A DNA stretch of 32,588 nt from an uncultured Opitutia bacterium (GCA_903820035.1 CAIJFT010000004.1:1-32588), one strand, 5' to 3'. Positions 7,954-18,100 are shown, numbered from the stretch's first letter. Numbers and translations are program-made. The notes: generated from the letters alone by a model not told the origin.

Positions 7954-9231
7954 TTATCGCCGCGCGGCCTGCCGCGCTTCCACCCGGAAACCCCAAACCA
8001 GCGCGGCAAACGCGGTGAGGTGCAGGGCGCCCAACGCCGTAAACACCGGCACATACCCGTACGCCGCGACCGCACGGCCCGTCAGCAGGTTCGACGCGAT
8101 CCCGCCGAGGCTTCCTCCCACGGCCGAAAGGGCGAGGAGCGTCGCGACATTCTCGCGGGAAACGCTCTCGGAGATCAACGTGAGTTGGTTCGCCATCCAG
8201 CAACTCTGCGCCGCCAGCAGCACCGCAATCAGGGCGATCGCCACCCAAGCGCTGTCCACCCGCACGGCCACGGCAGCCAGCGGCATCAGACAAGCCGCCA
8301 ACAACATGAGCGTTCGTCGGGCGCGCCCGGGATTCCAGCCACGACGAATCATCCAATCGGACAGCGCTCCGCCGCCCGGGCCTCCGAGATCAGACGCCAA
8401 AAACGGCAACCAACCCACGAGTCCGATCATCGCCAAAGTAAATCCCCGCGCGTGCGTGAGATAATCCGGCAGCCAAAAAGAGAAAAAATACGACGTGGAA
8501 TCGGTCAACAGGCGGGCGACAAAAAAGCCCACGCAGATCGGGTTGGCCATGAGCCGCCACATCGGAAGCTTGGCGGCGGGAGCAAGTCCGGGCGGGGTCC
8601 GAGCCGCGAGAATGTAGTCGCGCTCGGCGGACGTCAGGCGCGGATGCGACTCGGGCGTTTCGTACACGCGCCACCAAATCACGAGCAGCACCAAGCCCGA
8701 CGCTCCAGTGACGAGAAACGCCCAAGGCCAGCTCAGATGCAGGGCCAGAAATGAGACGAGTGGCGGCGCGATGATCGCACCGATCACGTTGCCGTTGGAG
8801 AACACCGCCATACAGAGTCCCCGTTCGCGGGGCGGTATCCACTCGGCGATGGCCTTCACTCCGGCCGGACTGTTGAAGCTTTCGCCCAGCCCGAGGAGAA
8901 AACGAAATGCCGCCAGCGACATCCAGCCCACCGCCATCGCGTGGCCGGCGCCGGCGATCGACCAGAACGCCAACGCCAGCGCGAGCCCCAGCTTTACCCC
9001 CAGGTGATCCAGCACCCGTCCACAGAACAGATAACCGAGTGTATAGGCCGCGAGAAACGCCGAGGTGATATACGAATACTCAATCGGCCCGAAGCCCATT
9101 TCCTTGCGCAAGGTCGGCGCCAGCACCGACAGTGTCTGCCGATCCAGATTATTGACCAGCGCCACGAAGAAAAGCAGCGCGACGATGAGCCAACGCTGGT
9201 GCTCGCGGACAAACTGGGCAATGCGGGGCAT
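7954..9231 (-). CDS. MFS transporter, hexuronate/anion:cation symporter type
   Basis: 425 residues from the ATG at 9231 (MPRIAQFVREHQRW); the frame extends to 9279, but those extra residues look non-coding. About twelve hydrophobic helices are visible. The first contains WLIVALLFFVALVNNLDRQTLSVLAPTL, the D-R-x-x-L-S-V pattern of the ACS family (ExuT-, GudP- and DgoT-like). LGLGESFNSPAGVKAIAEWIPPRERG and FLVTGASGLVLLVIWW are equally typical. The role would be inner-membrane import of a sugar acid by proton or sodium symport. It is the last gene of the aldolase/FAD/sialidase-like minus-strand run, 67 bases after the sialidase-like stop. The family is well supported; the substrate class is inferred from family and operon. 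Confidence 0.9.
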   Translation of the reverse strand: MPRIAQFVREHQRWLIVALLFFVALVNNLDRQTLSVLAPTLRKEMGFGPIEYSYITSAFLAAYTLGYLFCGRVLDHLGVKLGLALALAFWSIAGAGHAMAVGWMSLAAFRFLLGLGESFNSPAGVKAIAEWIPPRERGLCMAVFSNGNVIGAIIAPPLVSFLALHLSWPWAFLVTGASGLVLLVIWWRVYETPESHPRLTSAERDYILAARTPPGLAPAAKLPMWRLMANPICVGFFVARLLTDSTSYFFSFWLPDYLTHARGFTLAMIGLVGWLPFLASDLGGPGGGALSDWMIRRGWNPGRARRTLMLLAACLMPLAAVAVRVDSAWVAIALIAVLLAAQSCWMANQLTLISESVSRENVATLLALSAVGGSLGGIASNLLTGRAVAAYGYVPVFTALGALHLTAFAALVWGFRVEARQAARR

Positions 9232-9298
9232 GCGGGGGATTAAAGGCACGAGTCGGACCCGGCGGCAACCCGCGGGCAAAGACGCGCTCCGCAGGCAC

Positions 9299-11065
9299 TC
9301 ACCGGGCGCGCACGAGGTCGGCTTCGGTTACGCGGTAAGCCCGGATCGAATTGCGGGAAGGGCCCGTGGGCGCCGCGGCGCCGGGTGCACGGGCGTTGGT
9401 ATAATCAACGATCACAATCGTGCCGTCGGGCAGCTGCGTCCATGAACTGTAGCCGCAATCCGACGCCGGATACGCGTAGTCGAGCACCACCGTGCGGTTG
9501 CGGCGAAATTGATCCGGATAACCCTGCGCCGGCGTCCAGCGCCAGTCGATCGATGTGTCGCGCGCATCGTTGAGCACCTTGACCGACACTGCGCGCCAGT
9601 GGCTTACCGCCTGATTGAGCGGATAGGTCTCCCCGCCTCGCGGCACCGACCGATTCCCAAATCGCACCTCACGCACCCAGATGCCGTCCAACTTTTCCCG
9701 CAGCTTCTCGACGCCATCGGCGAAGATCACGACCTCGCCGCCGGCGCGCACGATGCGGTACCGATGCCAGCCGCGGGTGTCGAAGGCGAAGCCTGCCGCC
9801 GGCCGGCCGGCCAGCGAAATGCGATCGGTGGCAAAATTAATCCAGCATCCCGCGCTGATGGCCACGCCGTTGGCCTCCGCTTCATCGATTTTCAGGGTCG
9901 CCTCGAATTCGACGCGCGCGCGGTCATCCTGGGCCGGATACAGGTTAAGCTCCACGGCCCCGCGTCGACCGTCACCGGTCCGCAGGGTGAGGACCTCCGT
10001 CGTCAGGACGCATCGCGCCTCATCCGGGGCGTAGGAGGTAGGCTGAAATCCGATTCCCTCGTCCGCAGCGAAGACCAAGGCCCGGCTGCCGGGGGTGCCC
10101 CACACATTGCGGTAGGTGGCCAGCAGCCGGCCCGACTTCAGGCGCCCCACGTGCACGCGTTGCCCGTAGAACGGAGCCGGTTCTGCGCGCGGCCAGGTCC
10201 GGCCGTTGTCGTCGCTGTAGAGCAGTCGGCTCGGATGGCCAAAGCGCCCGTTGCCAAGTCCGATGCGGGAAGCGGCGAGCAACTTTCCCGGGCCCACTTC
10301 GGCGAGTCCCACCTCGCAATCACCATGAAACGGGCTGTCGGCCAACCAGGCCGTGCGCGGCCAACTCCGGCCCCGATCATCGGAAAATACGATCTCGTTA
10401 CGATAATAGATATCGTTCCACGGCGCCGGCGGGTTCTTCAGCTGATCCGTCTGCTTCGACGACGTACGCGTGAACGCGAGCGTGCCGTCCGCAAGTTCCA
10501 GCACATAGCCCGGCTCGCCTCCGACCGCATCAACCTTTTCACCCTCCGTCCAAGTCTGGCCGTCATCTGCACTCCAAAATATCCAGTTCGACATCCCCCG
10601 CGCCGGCTTTTGCCAGTCACTTAACATCGGCATGCTTTGACCGGCCGCGCGCTGCCCGCGATCACACACGATGACAATCCGGCCATCGCGCAGGACGCTC
10701 ATCTGCGGCACGACCCAGATTGCCTGGTGATCCCAAACATTGGCATGGGAAAGCGTCCGGTGCTCACCCCACGTCCGGCCCCCGTCACGAGATCGAGCGA
10801 CCATGATCCAGCTCGTCAAAGAGGTGTGCTGATCTGAGAGCTGCCAGCACGCCACCAGCGTGCCGTCCCTCGCGGCCACCACGTTGGCGCACTTGTAGTA
10901 CCACCCTTGCGGATTCGGATTATGTAGCCCGGAGTACTCGTCGCGCGTGACGGTGAACTTCGCCGAATCCGCCAGGACGAGGGAGTCGCGGTGGAACGGC
11001 GCGGCCGGCAGGGACCCGAGCAGCGTCAGGAACAACCAGGTGATGCGATTAACGTGCATGCGCAT
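9299..11065 (-). CDS. Secreted BNR/sialidase-fold protein with C-terminal extension
   Basis: 588 residues from the ATG at 11065 (starts at 11080 and 11059 are also possible), beginning with a signal peptide (NRITWLFLTLLGSLPAA). Four Asp-box motifs mark a six-bladed sialidase-type propeller: SRDGGRTW near residue 90, SADDGQTW near 164, SDDRGRSW near 227 and SDDNGRTW near 283. After residue about 370 comes a beta-rich, lectin-like insertion (VEFEATLKIDEAEANGVAISAG, GFAFDTRGWHRYRIVRAGGEVVIFADG). The chain ends with another propeller-like SSWTQLPDGTIVIVDYTN. Many such Verrucomicrobia proteins are named exo-alpha-sialidase (GH33) without proof of activity. It overlaps the 3' end of the FAD gene at 11049, indicating cotranscription. 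Confidence 0.85.
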   Translation of the reverse strand: MRMHVNRITWLFLTLLGSLPAAPFHRDSLVLADSAKFTVTRDEYSGLHNPNPQGWYYKCANVVAARDGTLVACWQLSDQHTSLTSWIMVARSRDGGRTWGEHRTLSHANVWDHQAIWVVPQMSVLRDGRIVIVCDRGQRAAGQSMPMLSDWQKPARGMSNWIFWSADDGQTWTEGEKVDAVGGEPGYVLELADGTLAFTRTSSKQTDQLKNPPAPWNDIYYRNEIVFSDDRGRSWPRTAWLADSPFHGDCEVGLAEVGPGKLLAASRIGLGNGRFGHPSRLLYSDDNGRTWPRAEPAPFYGQRVHVGRLKSGRLLATYRNVWGTPGSRALVFAADEGIGFQPTSYAPDEARCVLTTEVLTLRTGDGRRGAVELNLYPAQDDRARVEFEATLKIDEAEANGVAISAGCWINFATDRISLAGRPAAGFAFDTRGWHRYRIVRAGGEVVIFADGVEKLREKLDGIWVREVRFGNRSVPRGGETYPLNQAVSHWRAVSVKVLNDARDTSIDWRWTPAQGYPDQFRRNRTVVLDYAYPASDCGYSSWTQLPDGTIVIVDYTNARAPGAAAPTGPSRNSIRAYRVTEADLVRAR

Positions 11066-12674
11066 GGGGATCGCCGTCATCGAGGGTGAGATTTTCCGGC
11101 CAAGTCAGCTCGACTCCGCGGGCCTTCAGCCGCTCCTGGAGGGCGGCGAGTCGCTCCGGACTGGCGTGGACCGTGCGCGGCGCTTCCCCGGATTCAAGGC
11201 AGTGGACACACAGTGCACCTGCAGCTTCCCCGATATTCCACTCCACCGGGTGCAGCCGGTAGCAACCGTTCGTCAGGTGAGTGGTGCCGATGTTCTTGGC
11301 CGCCGGCAGGACATTTTCGAAGCGGACCGGAATCAGCGCCCCCAGCGGTATCCGGAACGGCAGCGACGGCACGTCGATGTAATTGTCGCCGCCCGTCGAG
11401 GGGTGAAGGTCGATTCGGTAGTAACCGATGCCGACCGAATCGGGGTAACGCTCCGCCAGCGTCTCACCCGGACGAAACGTGGCGGATACGTCGCGTTCGA
11501 CGACCGTTTTTATGGCGCGGATTCGGCGTGACTCGCGGATGTAGGGCGCCATCGCAAGCCCGTCGGTGGTGCCAAGCAGATCGCCGCGCAGGCGCAGGCC
11601 CGGCCATCCCACCCCTCCGTCCGACCGCGGCGCCTCCGTTTGCAGCCAGTGGACCATTGAGAGACTGAGCTGCTTGGCGTCAGCCAGACGCGCGGCCCGG
11701 GTCGCATCGTCACAGGTCAGCAAATCGCCCTCCATGTAGTCGATCATCGGCCAGTTCACGAGGCATACGTCGCTCGCGTAGGCCCCGGGCTCAAATTGCG
11801 CCCGGTCGATAATACGCCGAAACGCCCACAACCCCGAAAACAGGCCGGGCTTTTCCCCATGCGGAGCGAAGTTGTAACGCATCGCCTCCATGGTGCGCGG
11901 ATTCAGCCCGGCCCAACCCAGCAGCGGTCCCGGCCACGCGGGTTGCAGCTTCGGCACATAACTCCGCCAGAAATCGTAACGCTCCGGACGCGGAATGACG
12001 TGGGATTCCCCCGCGCGCTCCTCGAGGACGAAACAGACTGAAAACGACTGGATGTTCGCCGGTGCCGCTCGATCCGGCGCACTCGCCTCCCCGGTGTCGG
12101 CCCGCGACTCGGCGCCGGTAACGTACTCCACCCCCGCCAAGGGCAAAAGGTCCCCGTTTTCGGTGGCGTCGAGAAAATACCGGGCGCGCAAGACACCGTC
12201 GTCGCCCCCGCGAAGGTCGCGCACCACCACCGCCGCAAGGCGATCCGCCCCGTCCGCGCGAACCGCAACGACCCGATGCTGACGCATGATTTGCACGCGG
12301 CCGCTGGAAACATGCGGGGCGAGCATCGCTTCGAGTACCGCTAGCGCGACGCGCGGTTCGTGGCACAAAGGGGACACCCAACCGTTGCCCGGATTCAGGC
12401 GCGGATTGGCGCGCACCGCCGGCAGCAGCGGATAGTGCGCCCGATAGTAAGCGCGCACTCCGTCCCGAAATCGCCGGTAGCTCCGCGTGCAGCCAAACTG
12501 TTCGATCCAACCGTGTTCGTCCGGCGGGACCGCTTGGGAGGTTAGTTGGCCGCCGATCCACGCAAACTCTTCGGTCAGCAACACGCTCCGCCCGGCCTCC
12601 GCCAGCGCCAGTGCGGCCGCACAACCGCCCACCCCTCCCCCAATCACGACCACATCAGCAACCAGCTCTTTCAT
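11049..12674 (-). CDS. Cytoplasmic FAD-dependent oxidoreductase
   Basis: 541 residues with no signal peptide. MKELVADVVVIGGGVGGCAAALALAEAGRSVLL is a canonical FAD dinucleotide fold (G12-x-G-x-x-G17), followed by the EFAWIGGQLTSQ block of the FAD_oxidored family. Further family blocks: RARYFLDATENGDLLPLAGVEYVTG, APYIRESRRIRAIKTVVERD and the C-terminal KNIGTTHLTNGCYRLHPVEWNIGEAAGALC. Its N-terminus differs from the two secreted paralogues at 5957 and 29095, so the product stays in the cytoplasm. It follows the aldolase by 98 bases and its stop overlaps the sialidase-like start. The likely role is oxidation of a sugar or sugar acid ahead of the aldolase step; this is inference from position. Confidence 0.88.
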   Translation of the reverse strand: MKELVADVVVIGGGVGGCAAALALAEAGRSVLLTEEFAWIGGQLTSQAVPPDEHGWIEQFGCTRSYRRFRDGVRAYYRAHYPLLPAVRANPRLNPGNGWVSPLCHEPRVALAVLEAMLAPHVSSGRVQIMRQHRVVAVRADGADRLAAVVVRDLRGGDDGVLRARYFLDATENGDLLPLAGVEYVTGAESRADTGEASAPDRAAPANIQSFSVCFVLEERAGESHVIPRPERYDFWRSYVPKLQPAWPGPLLGWAGLNPRTMEAMRYNFAPHGEKPGLFSGLWAFRRIIDRAQFEPGAYASDVCLVNWPMIDYMEGDLLTCDDATRAARLADAKQLSLSMVHWLQTEAPRSDGGVGWPGLRLRGDLLGTTDGLAMAPYIRESRRIRAIKTVVERDVSATFRPGETLAERYPDSVGIGYYRIDLHPSTGGDNYIDVPSLPFRIPLGALIPVRFENVLPAAKNIGTTHLTNGCYRLHPVEWNIGEAAGALCVHCLESGEAPRTVHASPERLAALQERLKARGVELTWPENLTLDDGDPHAHAR

Positions 12675-12772
12675 GGGTAAGGCTCCGCAGGCTACCGGCG
12701 CGCCGCCAACAACACGCCGGACAGAAGGTCGACCACACCGGCACCGTCATGCGTGAGACGAGGCATGGAGGA

Positions 12773-13582
12773 TTACGCCTGCTGGGGGAACGTCTTCAGC
12801 AACTCCCGCACGCCGAGTTGCATCACCTTGACGTCACCCCCGGCGCAAATCAGGCGGGCGCCCAAGCCATAAACCCGCGCGAACATGTCGGGACCAATGG
12901 CCAGCGTGCCCCACCATTTGCCCGCGGCCTTCGCGGCCTGCCCCACCGCGGCCGTCGCCGCGCGCACCGTCTCATGGTCAATTTGCCCGGGCAGCCCCAT
13001 CGCAACCGAATAGTCGCCTGGGCCAAAAAATAGTCCGTCAACCCCCGGCACCGCCGCAATCGCCGCCGCCGCGGCCACCGCGGCCTCGGTCTCGATCTGG
13101 CAGATGATCATCGTTTGGGTATTCTGGTGGCGAATGTAGTCGGCCGCCGGCAGCGTCGCGTACGCCGCGTCGATATTTCCCCCGTTCCAGCCGCGGGCAC
13201 CGGTGACCTCGCCCGGCACGGGCTTCGGGTTGTTGAACTTCGCCCACTGGACAATCTGGCGCGCCTCGTCGGCCGAGTTGACCATCGCACACATGATCCC
13301 GCCCACTCCGGTCTCTAGGATGCGCATGACGGTCTGGTAGTCGGTGGCCTTGAGCCGCGCGATGGTACTCACCGGAAACCCCCGCGCCACGAGATTCAAT
13401 ACCGCCACCTCACGCGTCGGCAGATCAAAGTGCTCCAAATCCAGCCAGATCGCATCGAAGGCACCGGTACGGCAGATGAAGTCGACATGACGCGGCGTCG
13501 TAAAATTGCCGGTGACGTACAACTTGACCAACTCGTCGGCCTTAAGTTTTGCCAGAGCAGGATTGGGCGGGAGAGGATTCAT
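12773..13582 (-). CDS. HpcH/HpaI-family class II aldolase
   Basis: 269 residues from ATG 13582 (MNPLPPNPALAKLK). The catalytic set is complete and spaced as in E. coli HpaI: His51 in DAIWLDLEHFD, Arg76 in STIARLK (25 later), metal ligands Glu164 in CQIETEAAV and Asp190 in FFGPGDYSVAMG (26 later). Known chemistry: metal-dependent retro-aldol cleavage of 2-keto-3-deoxy sugar acids or 4-hydroxy-2-oxo acids to pyruvate plus an aldehyde. It is the first gene of a minus-strand operon with an FAD oxidoreductase, a sialidase-fold enzyme and a sugar-acid-type transporter, and is divergent from a GntR-type regulator 143 bases away. The in-frame extension to 13615 adds a poor N-terminus. The exact substrate is not determinable. 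Confidence 0.93.
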   Translation of the reverse strand: MNPLPPNPALAKLKADELVKLYVTGNFTTPRHVDFICRTGAFDAIWLDLEHFDLPTREVAVLNLVARGFPVSTIARLKATDYQTVMRILETGVGGIMCAMVNSADEARQIVQWAKFNNPKPVPGEVTGARGWNGGNIDAAYATLPAADYIRHQNTQTMIICQIETEAAVAAAAAIAAVPGVDGLFFGPGDYSVAMGLPGQIDHETVRAATAAVGQAAKAAGKWWGTLAIGPDMFARVYGLGARLICAGGDVKVMQLGVRELLKTFPQQA

Positions 13583-13647
13583 GGAACAGTAGGCCGGGAC
13601 GGCTCCGCGAGGCAACCGCGCGCCGCGCCCGGCGCCAATCCCGGACT

Positions 13648-13667
13648 AGTGGTCTCCTCCGGGAACC
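13648..13667. promoter_or_regulatory. Candidate operator A for the GntR-type regulator
   Basis: AGTGGTCTCCTCCGGGAACC, in the divergent promoter between the aldolase and the regulator. The core GGTCTCC-TCC-GGGAACC is an imperfect palindrome (GGT-N11-ACC). It shares 14 of 20 positions with the site at 18331 and GTGGTCTCC exactly with the site at 19651. The function as an operator is inferred. Confidence 0.45.
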
Positions 13668-13725
13668 GCTGGACGCCAGATCACCGTTGCCAACCGGGAC
13701 GGGCGCCTCCTCGCTGGGCACGACG

Positions 13726-14823
13726 ATGCCATTGAAATTCCAGTCGATCGCCGAGCAGGTGGCCGGGGCGATCCGCACGGAGATGGAAAACCGCACCTGG
13801 GGCCGGCTATTGCCGGGCGAACGGCAATTGGCCGAACAGTTCCACGTCAGCCGCAAAACGGTGCGCAAGGCCCTGGTTGAACTGCGGGCCGCCGGTGTCC
13901 TGCAGACCGAGCGGGGACGCGGCTCGCAACCGTCGCCCCGACGCGGCACCCGGCGCGAGCCGAGTCCACGTATCGCCCTTCTCCTGCCGGAACCGCTGGA
14001 GGGCTCGCGGCCCTTCACCGCCCTGTGGGTAAACCACTTGATGAGTCTACTGCAGGATGCCGGCCGGCCCCTGCAGATTTTTCACGGCGCCCAGTACTAC
14101 GGCGCCAACGCGGCCCGGGCGCTCGCGCGGCTCACCTCCGCGCACTCCGCCCGCTGCTGGATCGTCGCCCGGTCCAATCACACCGTGCAACAGTGGTTTG
14201 CCGCGAGCGGGCAGCCGGCCCTGATCTGTGGCTCAGCCCACCCCGGCGTGGCGCTGCCGAGCGTCGACGTCGATCATCGGGCCCTCTGCCGCCACAGCGC
14301 CGCGCTCTTCCTGCGCCAAGGCCACCGGCGTCTCGCGCTCTTCCTTGAACACGGTGGCCACGGCGGCGATGTCGAAAGTGAAAAGGGATTCCGCGAAGGC
14401 CTGCGCTCGACCCCGGGGGCCGCCGCCCCCCTGGTTTGCACGCCCGAGCGCAACGCCGCCTCGATCATGCGTGAACTCCGCCGCCTACTCAACCGGAAGG
14501 AGCCGCCCACCGGCCTGCTCCTTTCCAACTCCTACTCCTATCTCACGGTGCTCAGCTATCTCGGCGCCCTCGGCCGGCACGTGCCGCGGGATATGTCCAT
14601 CGTCTCGCGTGACGAGGAAACATTTCTGCGCTTCCTGCACCCCACGCCGACTTATTACTCCACACGCCCCGCCAAGTTCGCCCGTGCTTTGCATCAGGCG
14701 CTCAAGCGGATTTTGGACGGTGACCGGACCCCTTTCACGATCCGTATCATGCCCGACCTTGTGCAAGGGGAGTCGGTTGGACCAACCGCCAGCAAACGGG
14801 TTCAAGCAGCGCCGCGGCACTGA
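13726..14823 (+). CDS. Transcriptional regulator, GntR-type HTH with LacI-like effector domain
   Basis: 365 residues from ATG 13726; the frame is open back to 13549 but similarity starts at MPLKFQSIAEQVAGAIRTEM. Residues about 5-70 are a GntR winged helix: LLPGERQLAEQFHVSRKTVRKALVELRAAGVLQTERGRGSQ. Residues about 83-350 look like a periplasmic-binding-protein/LacI effector domain (RIALLLPEPLEG, ARCWIVARSNHTVQQWF, VDHRALCRHSAALFLRQGHRRLALF, PTGLLLSNSYSYLTVLSYLGALGRHVPRDMSIVSRDEE). This architecture is the AraR-like class of sugar-sensing repressors. It is divergent from the aldolase operon, which it presumably controls. Related operator-like sites upstream of the TonB receptor (18331) and the sialidase-like gene (19651) suggest a wider regulon. 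Confidence 0.9.
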   Translation: MPLKFQSIAEQVAGAIRTEMENRTWGRLLPGERQLAEQFHVSRKTVRKALVELRAAGVLQTERGRGSQPSPRRGTRREPSPRIALLLPEPLEGSRPFTALWVNHLMSLLQDAGRPLQIFHGAQYYGANAARALARLTSAHSARCWIVARSNHTVQQWFAASGQPALICGSAHPGVALPSVDVDHRALCRHSAALFLRQGHRRLALFLEHGGHGGDVESEKGFREGLRSTPGAAAPLVCTPERNAASIMRELRRLLNRKEPPTGLLLSNSYSYLTVLSYLGALGRHVPRDMSIVSRDEETFLRFLHPTPTYYSTRPAKFARALHQALKRILDGDRTPFTIRIMPDLVQGESVGPTASKRVQAAPRH

Positions 14824-14865
14824 CACGGACTCAGGCCGGTGAGCGTCAGGGACTCAGTGTTGGGA

Positions 14866-14904
14866 TAAAAAAAGGCGGCTGGGCGATTGCAGGTCCTTTC
14901 GCCC
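14866..14904 (-). terminator. Candidate rho-independent terminator after the TonB receptor
   Basis: On the minus strand GGGCGA and TCGCCC form a 6-bp stem with a 12-base loop, followed after 7 bases by seven T residues (A run at 14867-14873). It lies 220 bases beyond the receptor stop at 15124. The gene-free stretch 14824-15123 also holds an inverted repeat CACTGA/TCAGTG (14818-14823 and 14854-14859) that could end the regulator transcript, and a heptad repeat at 14927. I see no convincing gene in it. Confidence 0.4.
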
Positions 14905-14926
14905 GGGGCCTCCGCTCGGATTGTTC

Positions 14927-14954
14927 GCGCAACCCGCAACGCTCAACCTTCAAC
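14927..14954. repeat. Four degenerate 7-base direct repeats (NNNCAAC)
   Basis: The units are GCGCAAC, CCGCAAC, GCTCAAC and CTTCAAC, contiguous and in phase. The array is immediately followed by CGGGA-TGA-TCCCG, a small perfect hairpin (14955-14967). It lies in the convergent intergenic region between the regulator and TonB receptor genes. The role is unknown. Confidence 0.45.
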
Positions 14955-15123
14955 GGGATGATCCCGCTCAGGCCCGGCCACGCCTTCGCCTCCGGCGCAA
15001 ACGAAGCAACGAGAACGGTTGATCCGCCATAAACCAAGGCGCCACCGACTGGGCCCGGAGCAGGAACGCCGCCCTCAAAGTCGGATCAGGTGCTTGATTA
15101 CGCCGGTCCAGTCCACCGCCGGG

Positions 15124-18100
15124 TCAGAACGAACCCTTCACCCCCAAGGTGATTGTCGCACCGAGTTCCTGATACCGTTGCGGCTTGGCGTACGAGGGCG
15201 TGTTCGGCGCGTAACGCAGCGTGGTGGGGTTGAAGCCCCCGTTGAGGTCCGTCATCGCCCCGAAGACCGCGAGGCGTTTCGTCAGGCTGTACTGACCACT
15301 GACGCCCCAGCGGCGGCGAGCATCCTGATAGTTGTAGGTGCCAGCGGGAATCGTCGCACTGGCGCCGACCGCCCCGCGCTGGGTCTCCCCTTGGTACGTG
15401 CAAGTCAGTTTGAGGAAGTAACGCGGTCGGATGAAGTTGATGCCCCCCGCGTAGGCGCTCGGGTTGAACCCCGTGAAATCGGCCGTCGTGCTTCCCGAAA
15501 GCGTCATCTTCGTGCCGTTGATAAAAATCTGCAACCCCCTCGCCCACGAGGGCAGGAACGTGAGCGATTGCCGGTAATTAAATTCCACGCCCGTAATCTT
15601 CGCGTCGCCCGAGTTGGTCGTGGTCACGATCTCATAGCCGAGAAAAGCAGGGTCATTCGGCAGGCCGTAGAGGTCCAGCAACTCGGGCGTCGCCGGACTG
15701 CGGACCGAGCCGAAAAAGTTCCGGATGTTCTTTTGGAAGACGCCGACCGAGCCGAAGCCGTCCTTGAGGTGATAGGACTCGACCGTGAAGTCGTAACTGT
15801 CAGCCGTCCACGGCTTCAGGCCGGAGTTGGTTACCGTGATGGTCGGGCTGGCGATTGTCGGCTCGCTGAAGGTGGCGCTGGGCACGACCGACGTGACATT
15901 CGGCCGGCCGATGGTACGGGCGTAGGCTCCGCGCAGCACCAGATTTTCCGATAGACTGAAGGTCGCGTTCACACTGGGGTAGTAGCCGCTATAGTCTCGG
16001 CGCGCATGGGTGCCGCGCTCGACATAGCGCTGCTTCGCCCGCGCAAGGAGATCATTGGTTAGAAAAATCGGCTGCACCCCCGCCAACGCCGGATTGCCGT
16101 CTACCACGCGACCGGCGGCGTCTTTCTGATACTGGGCCGAGGGGTCACTCTTCGCTCCCCAGCCCTCGTCTTCCGTCTGCTCTAATCGCACGCCCGACAC
16201 CAGCCACAGCCGGTTCCGGAACAGCCGGATGTCGGAACGCAGGTAAGCCGCGGAAACCGTCTCGATCATCCGGCGGGAATTCGCGACGAAGTTCTGGTGC
16301 GCCAGCGGCTCGTCCAACACGAACCAGCCCGGCTGTTGCTGGTAAAGTTGGTAGAGCTTAGCGACGCTGATCCAACGCATGCGCTGGCCATAAACCGCTG
16401 GCGCATCCCGGTTGAACTCATCGTCAAACACCGGAAAACCTCCCGCCAGCCGCGAGGTCACATCACTGGCGCCATTGGGGCGGAAGTTCCACGTCTTCAG
16501 GAAACGGTGGTTGTCGCGATCCGTGCGGTCCACCAGGGCCCCGACCTTCAGTGCCGATGTGACCGGCCAGGAAAAGTCCCGGGTGAAATCCAGCCGCCCG
16601 CCGAACTTCTCCGCGGCATAGTCGTTCTGCTGGGTCGTCGTGCTGGCGATGGCATAGTTGCCGCCCTGGAAGATATCGACCGGCGCCCCGGTGCGGGTCG
16701 TGGCCGAGTAAACCGTGGGGATGATGCCGCTCGCAGCCGGGATCCCATCGCCGCGGACGATCAGGCTATCGATGGATGTCACCACCGTGTTGAAGTGACC
16801 GCGATCAATGTCGAGCCACTGCGACCCGGCCCGCGACCAACTGAGGCCGCTCTCGATTCGCCACCGGTCATGCCGGTGCGAATACCGCAGATTGGCCTGC
16901 GTCGTCTGGGTCAGGATATCCTGATTATTTCCGTTACCCTGGGCCACGCTGCCGACGCCAGAGCCGGCCCCCTGGGAAAATGTCTGCCCGCCCGTCGCGC
17001 CGGCCCCGTAATTCGCCGTGAAAATACTCCGCGTGATGTAGCTGTCGGATTCACGGTACTGAATCCCCGCGGACAATGTGTCCCGCGCGCTGAGGCGCCA
17101 GTCGACCCCGACCTGCCCGGACGTAGTCGTGAGGATCTGCGCCAGGCTCTGCCAGTCGCTCGACTGCATCACGCCCCGCACCAGATCCCAGTTGGCCGTT
17201 TCATCCGAATCCTTGCCGCGTTCCATCGGCTTTTGGCGCCACGTACGGGAACCACCGACGCTGAAGGCCACATTGCGATTCACCGGGTGCAGGTAGCTGA
17301 AACTAAACGACGGCTGCACAAAGTCAGGACTCAGTGCATCGACGTGATTGCGCGGCCCGCCGTCCAGCGTGAGCCCGCTGCGACTGTGGAGGATCTGAGA
17401 TAATTGGTAGGCGAAGGCCGGCCGCTTGCTCTCAAAGCCGCCCTTGCTGATGATGTTCAGCGAGCCGCCGAGACCGCTAGCTGGCATGTCCGGCGTCGGC
17501 ACCTTGGTGACTTCAACTCGCGAAACGTTGCTCATGGGCACCTCCAAAAGCGAAAGCGCGCGGGTATCGCCACCGCGGGCCCCCATGACATCGCCCCCGT
17601 CGATGGTCACACTCGAAGTCGTCGCCGGAAAGCCACGCAGCGTGACCTCGTTCGGTACCTGTCCCGAGTCGTTAAGGGCCACGCCGGGAAGAAAGCGGAG
17701 GAACTCGCCGATGTTTTCATCGCCGCGGTCGCCGTACTCGTCGATGGCGACGACGCTCTTGATGTTCGGAGCGTAGCGTTGCTCGTTCATCGCAATCGCC
17801 TGAGCGCTCATCTCGCGATCGGCCACCACGGTGAACTCCTGCAGCTTGATCGTCTCTCCCGCCACCCGCGGCGCGCCGACCACGGTCAAATCGAAATCCT
17901 GCAGCACCACGCCGCCGGCTATCACACTCACCGTTGCCCGCTGGCCCTCAAACCCGAGATAGGCGACGCCGAGCTGCACCACCCCGGGCGCCACGCCGGT
18001 CAACTGGTAAATCCCGGCCTTGTCCGTCAGCACCTCGCGCGACGCGCTTTCGATGTAAACCCGTGCGTTCGCCAGCGCGGCCCCACTCGTGGCGTTGAAA

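Noticed and set aside
13594-13702. CCGGGACGG repeated exactly 100 bases apart in the aldolase/regulator gap
   Set aside because: A 9-base GC-rich match is easily expected by chance here, and it has no palindromic form.
14846-15037. A 63-codon minus-strand frame in the 300-base gap
   Set aside because: It runs through the candidate terminator and heptad repeats, with no ribosome site or recognisable sequence.
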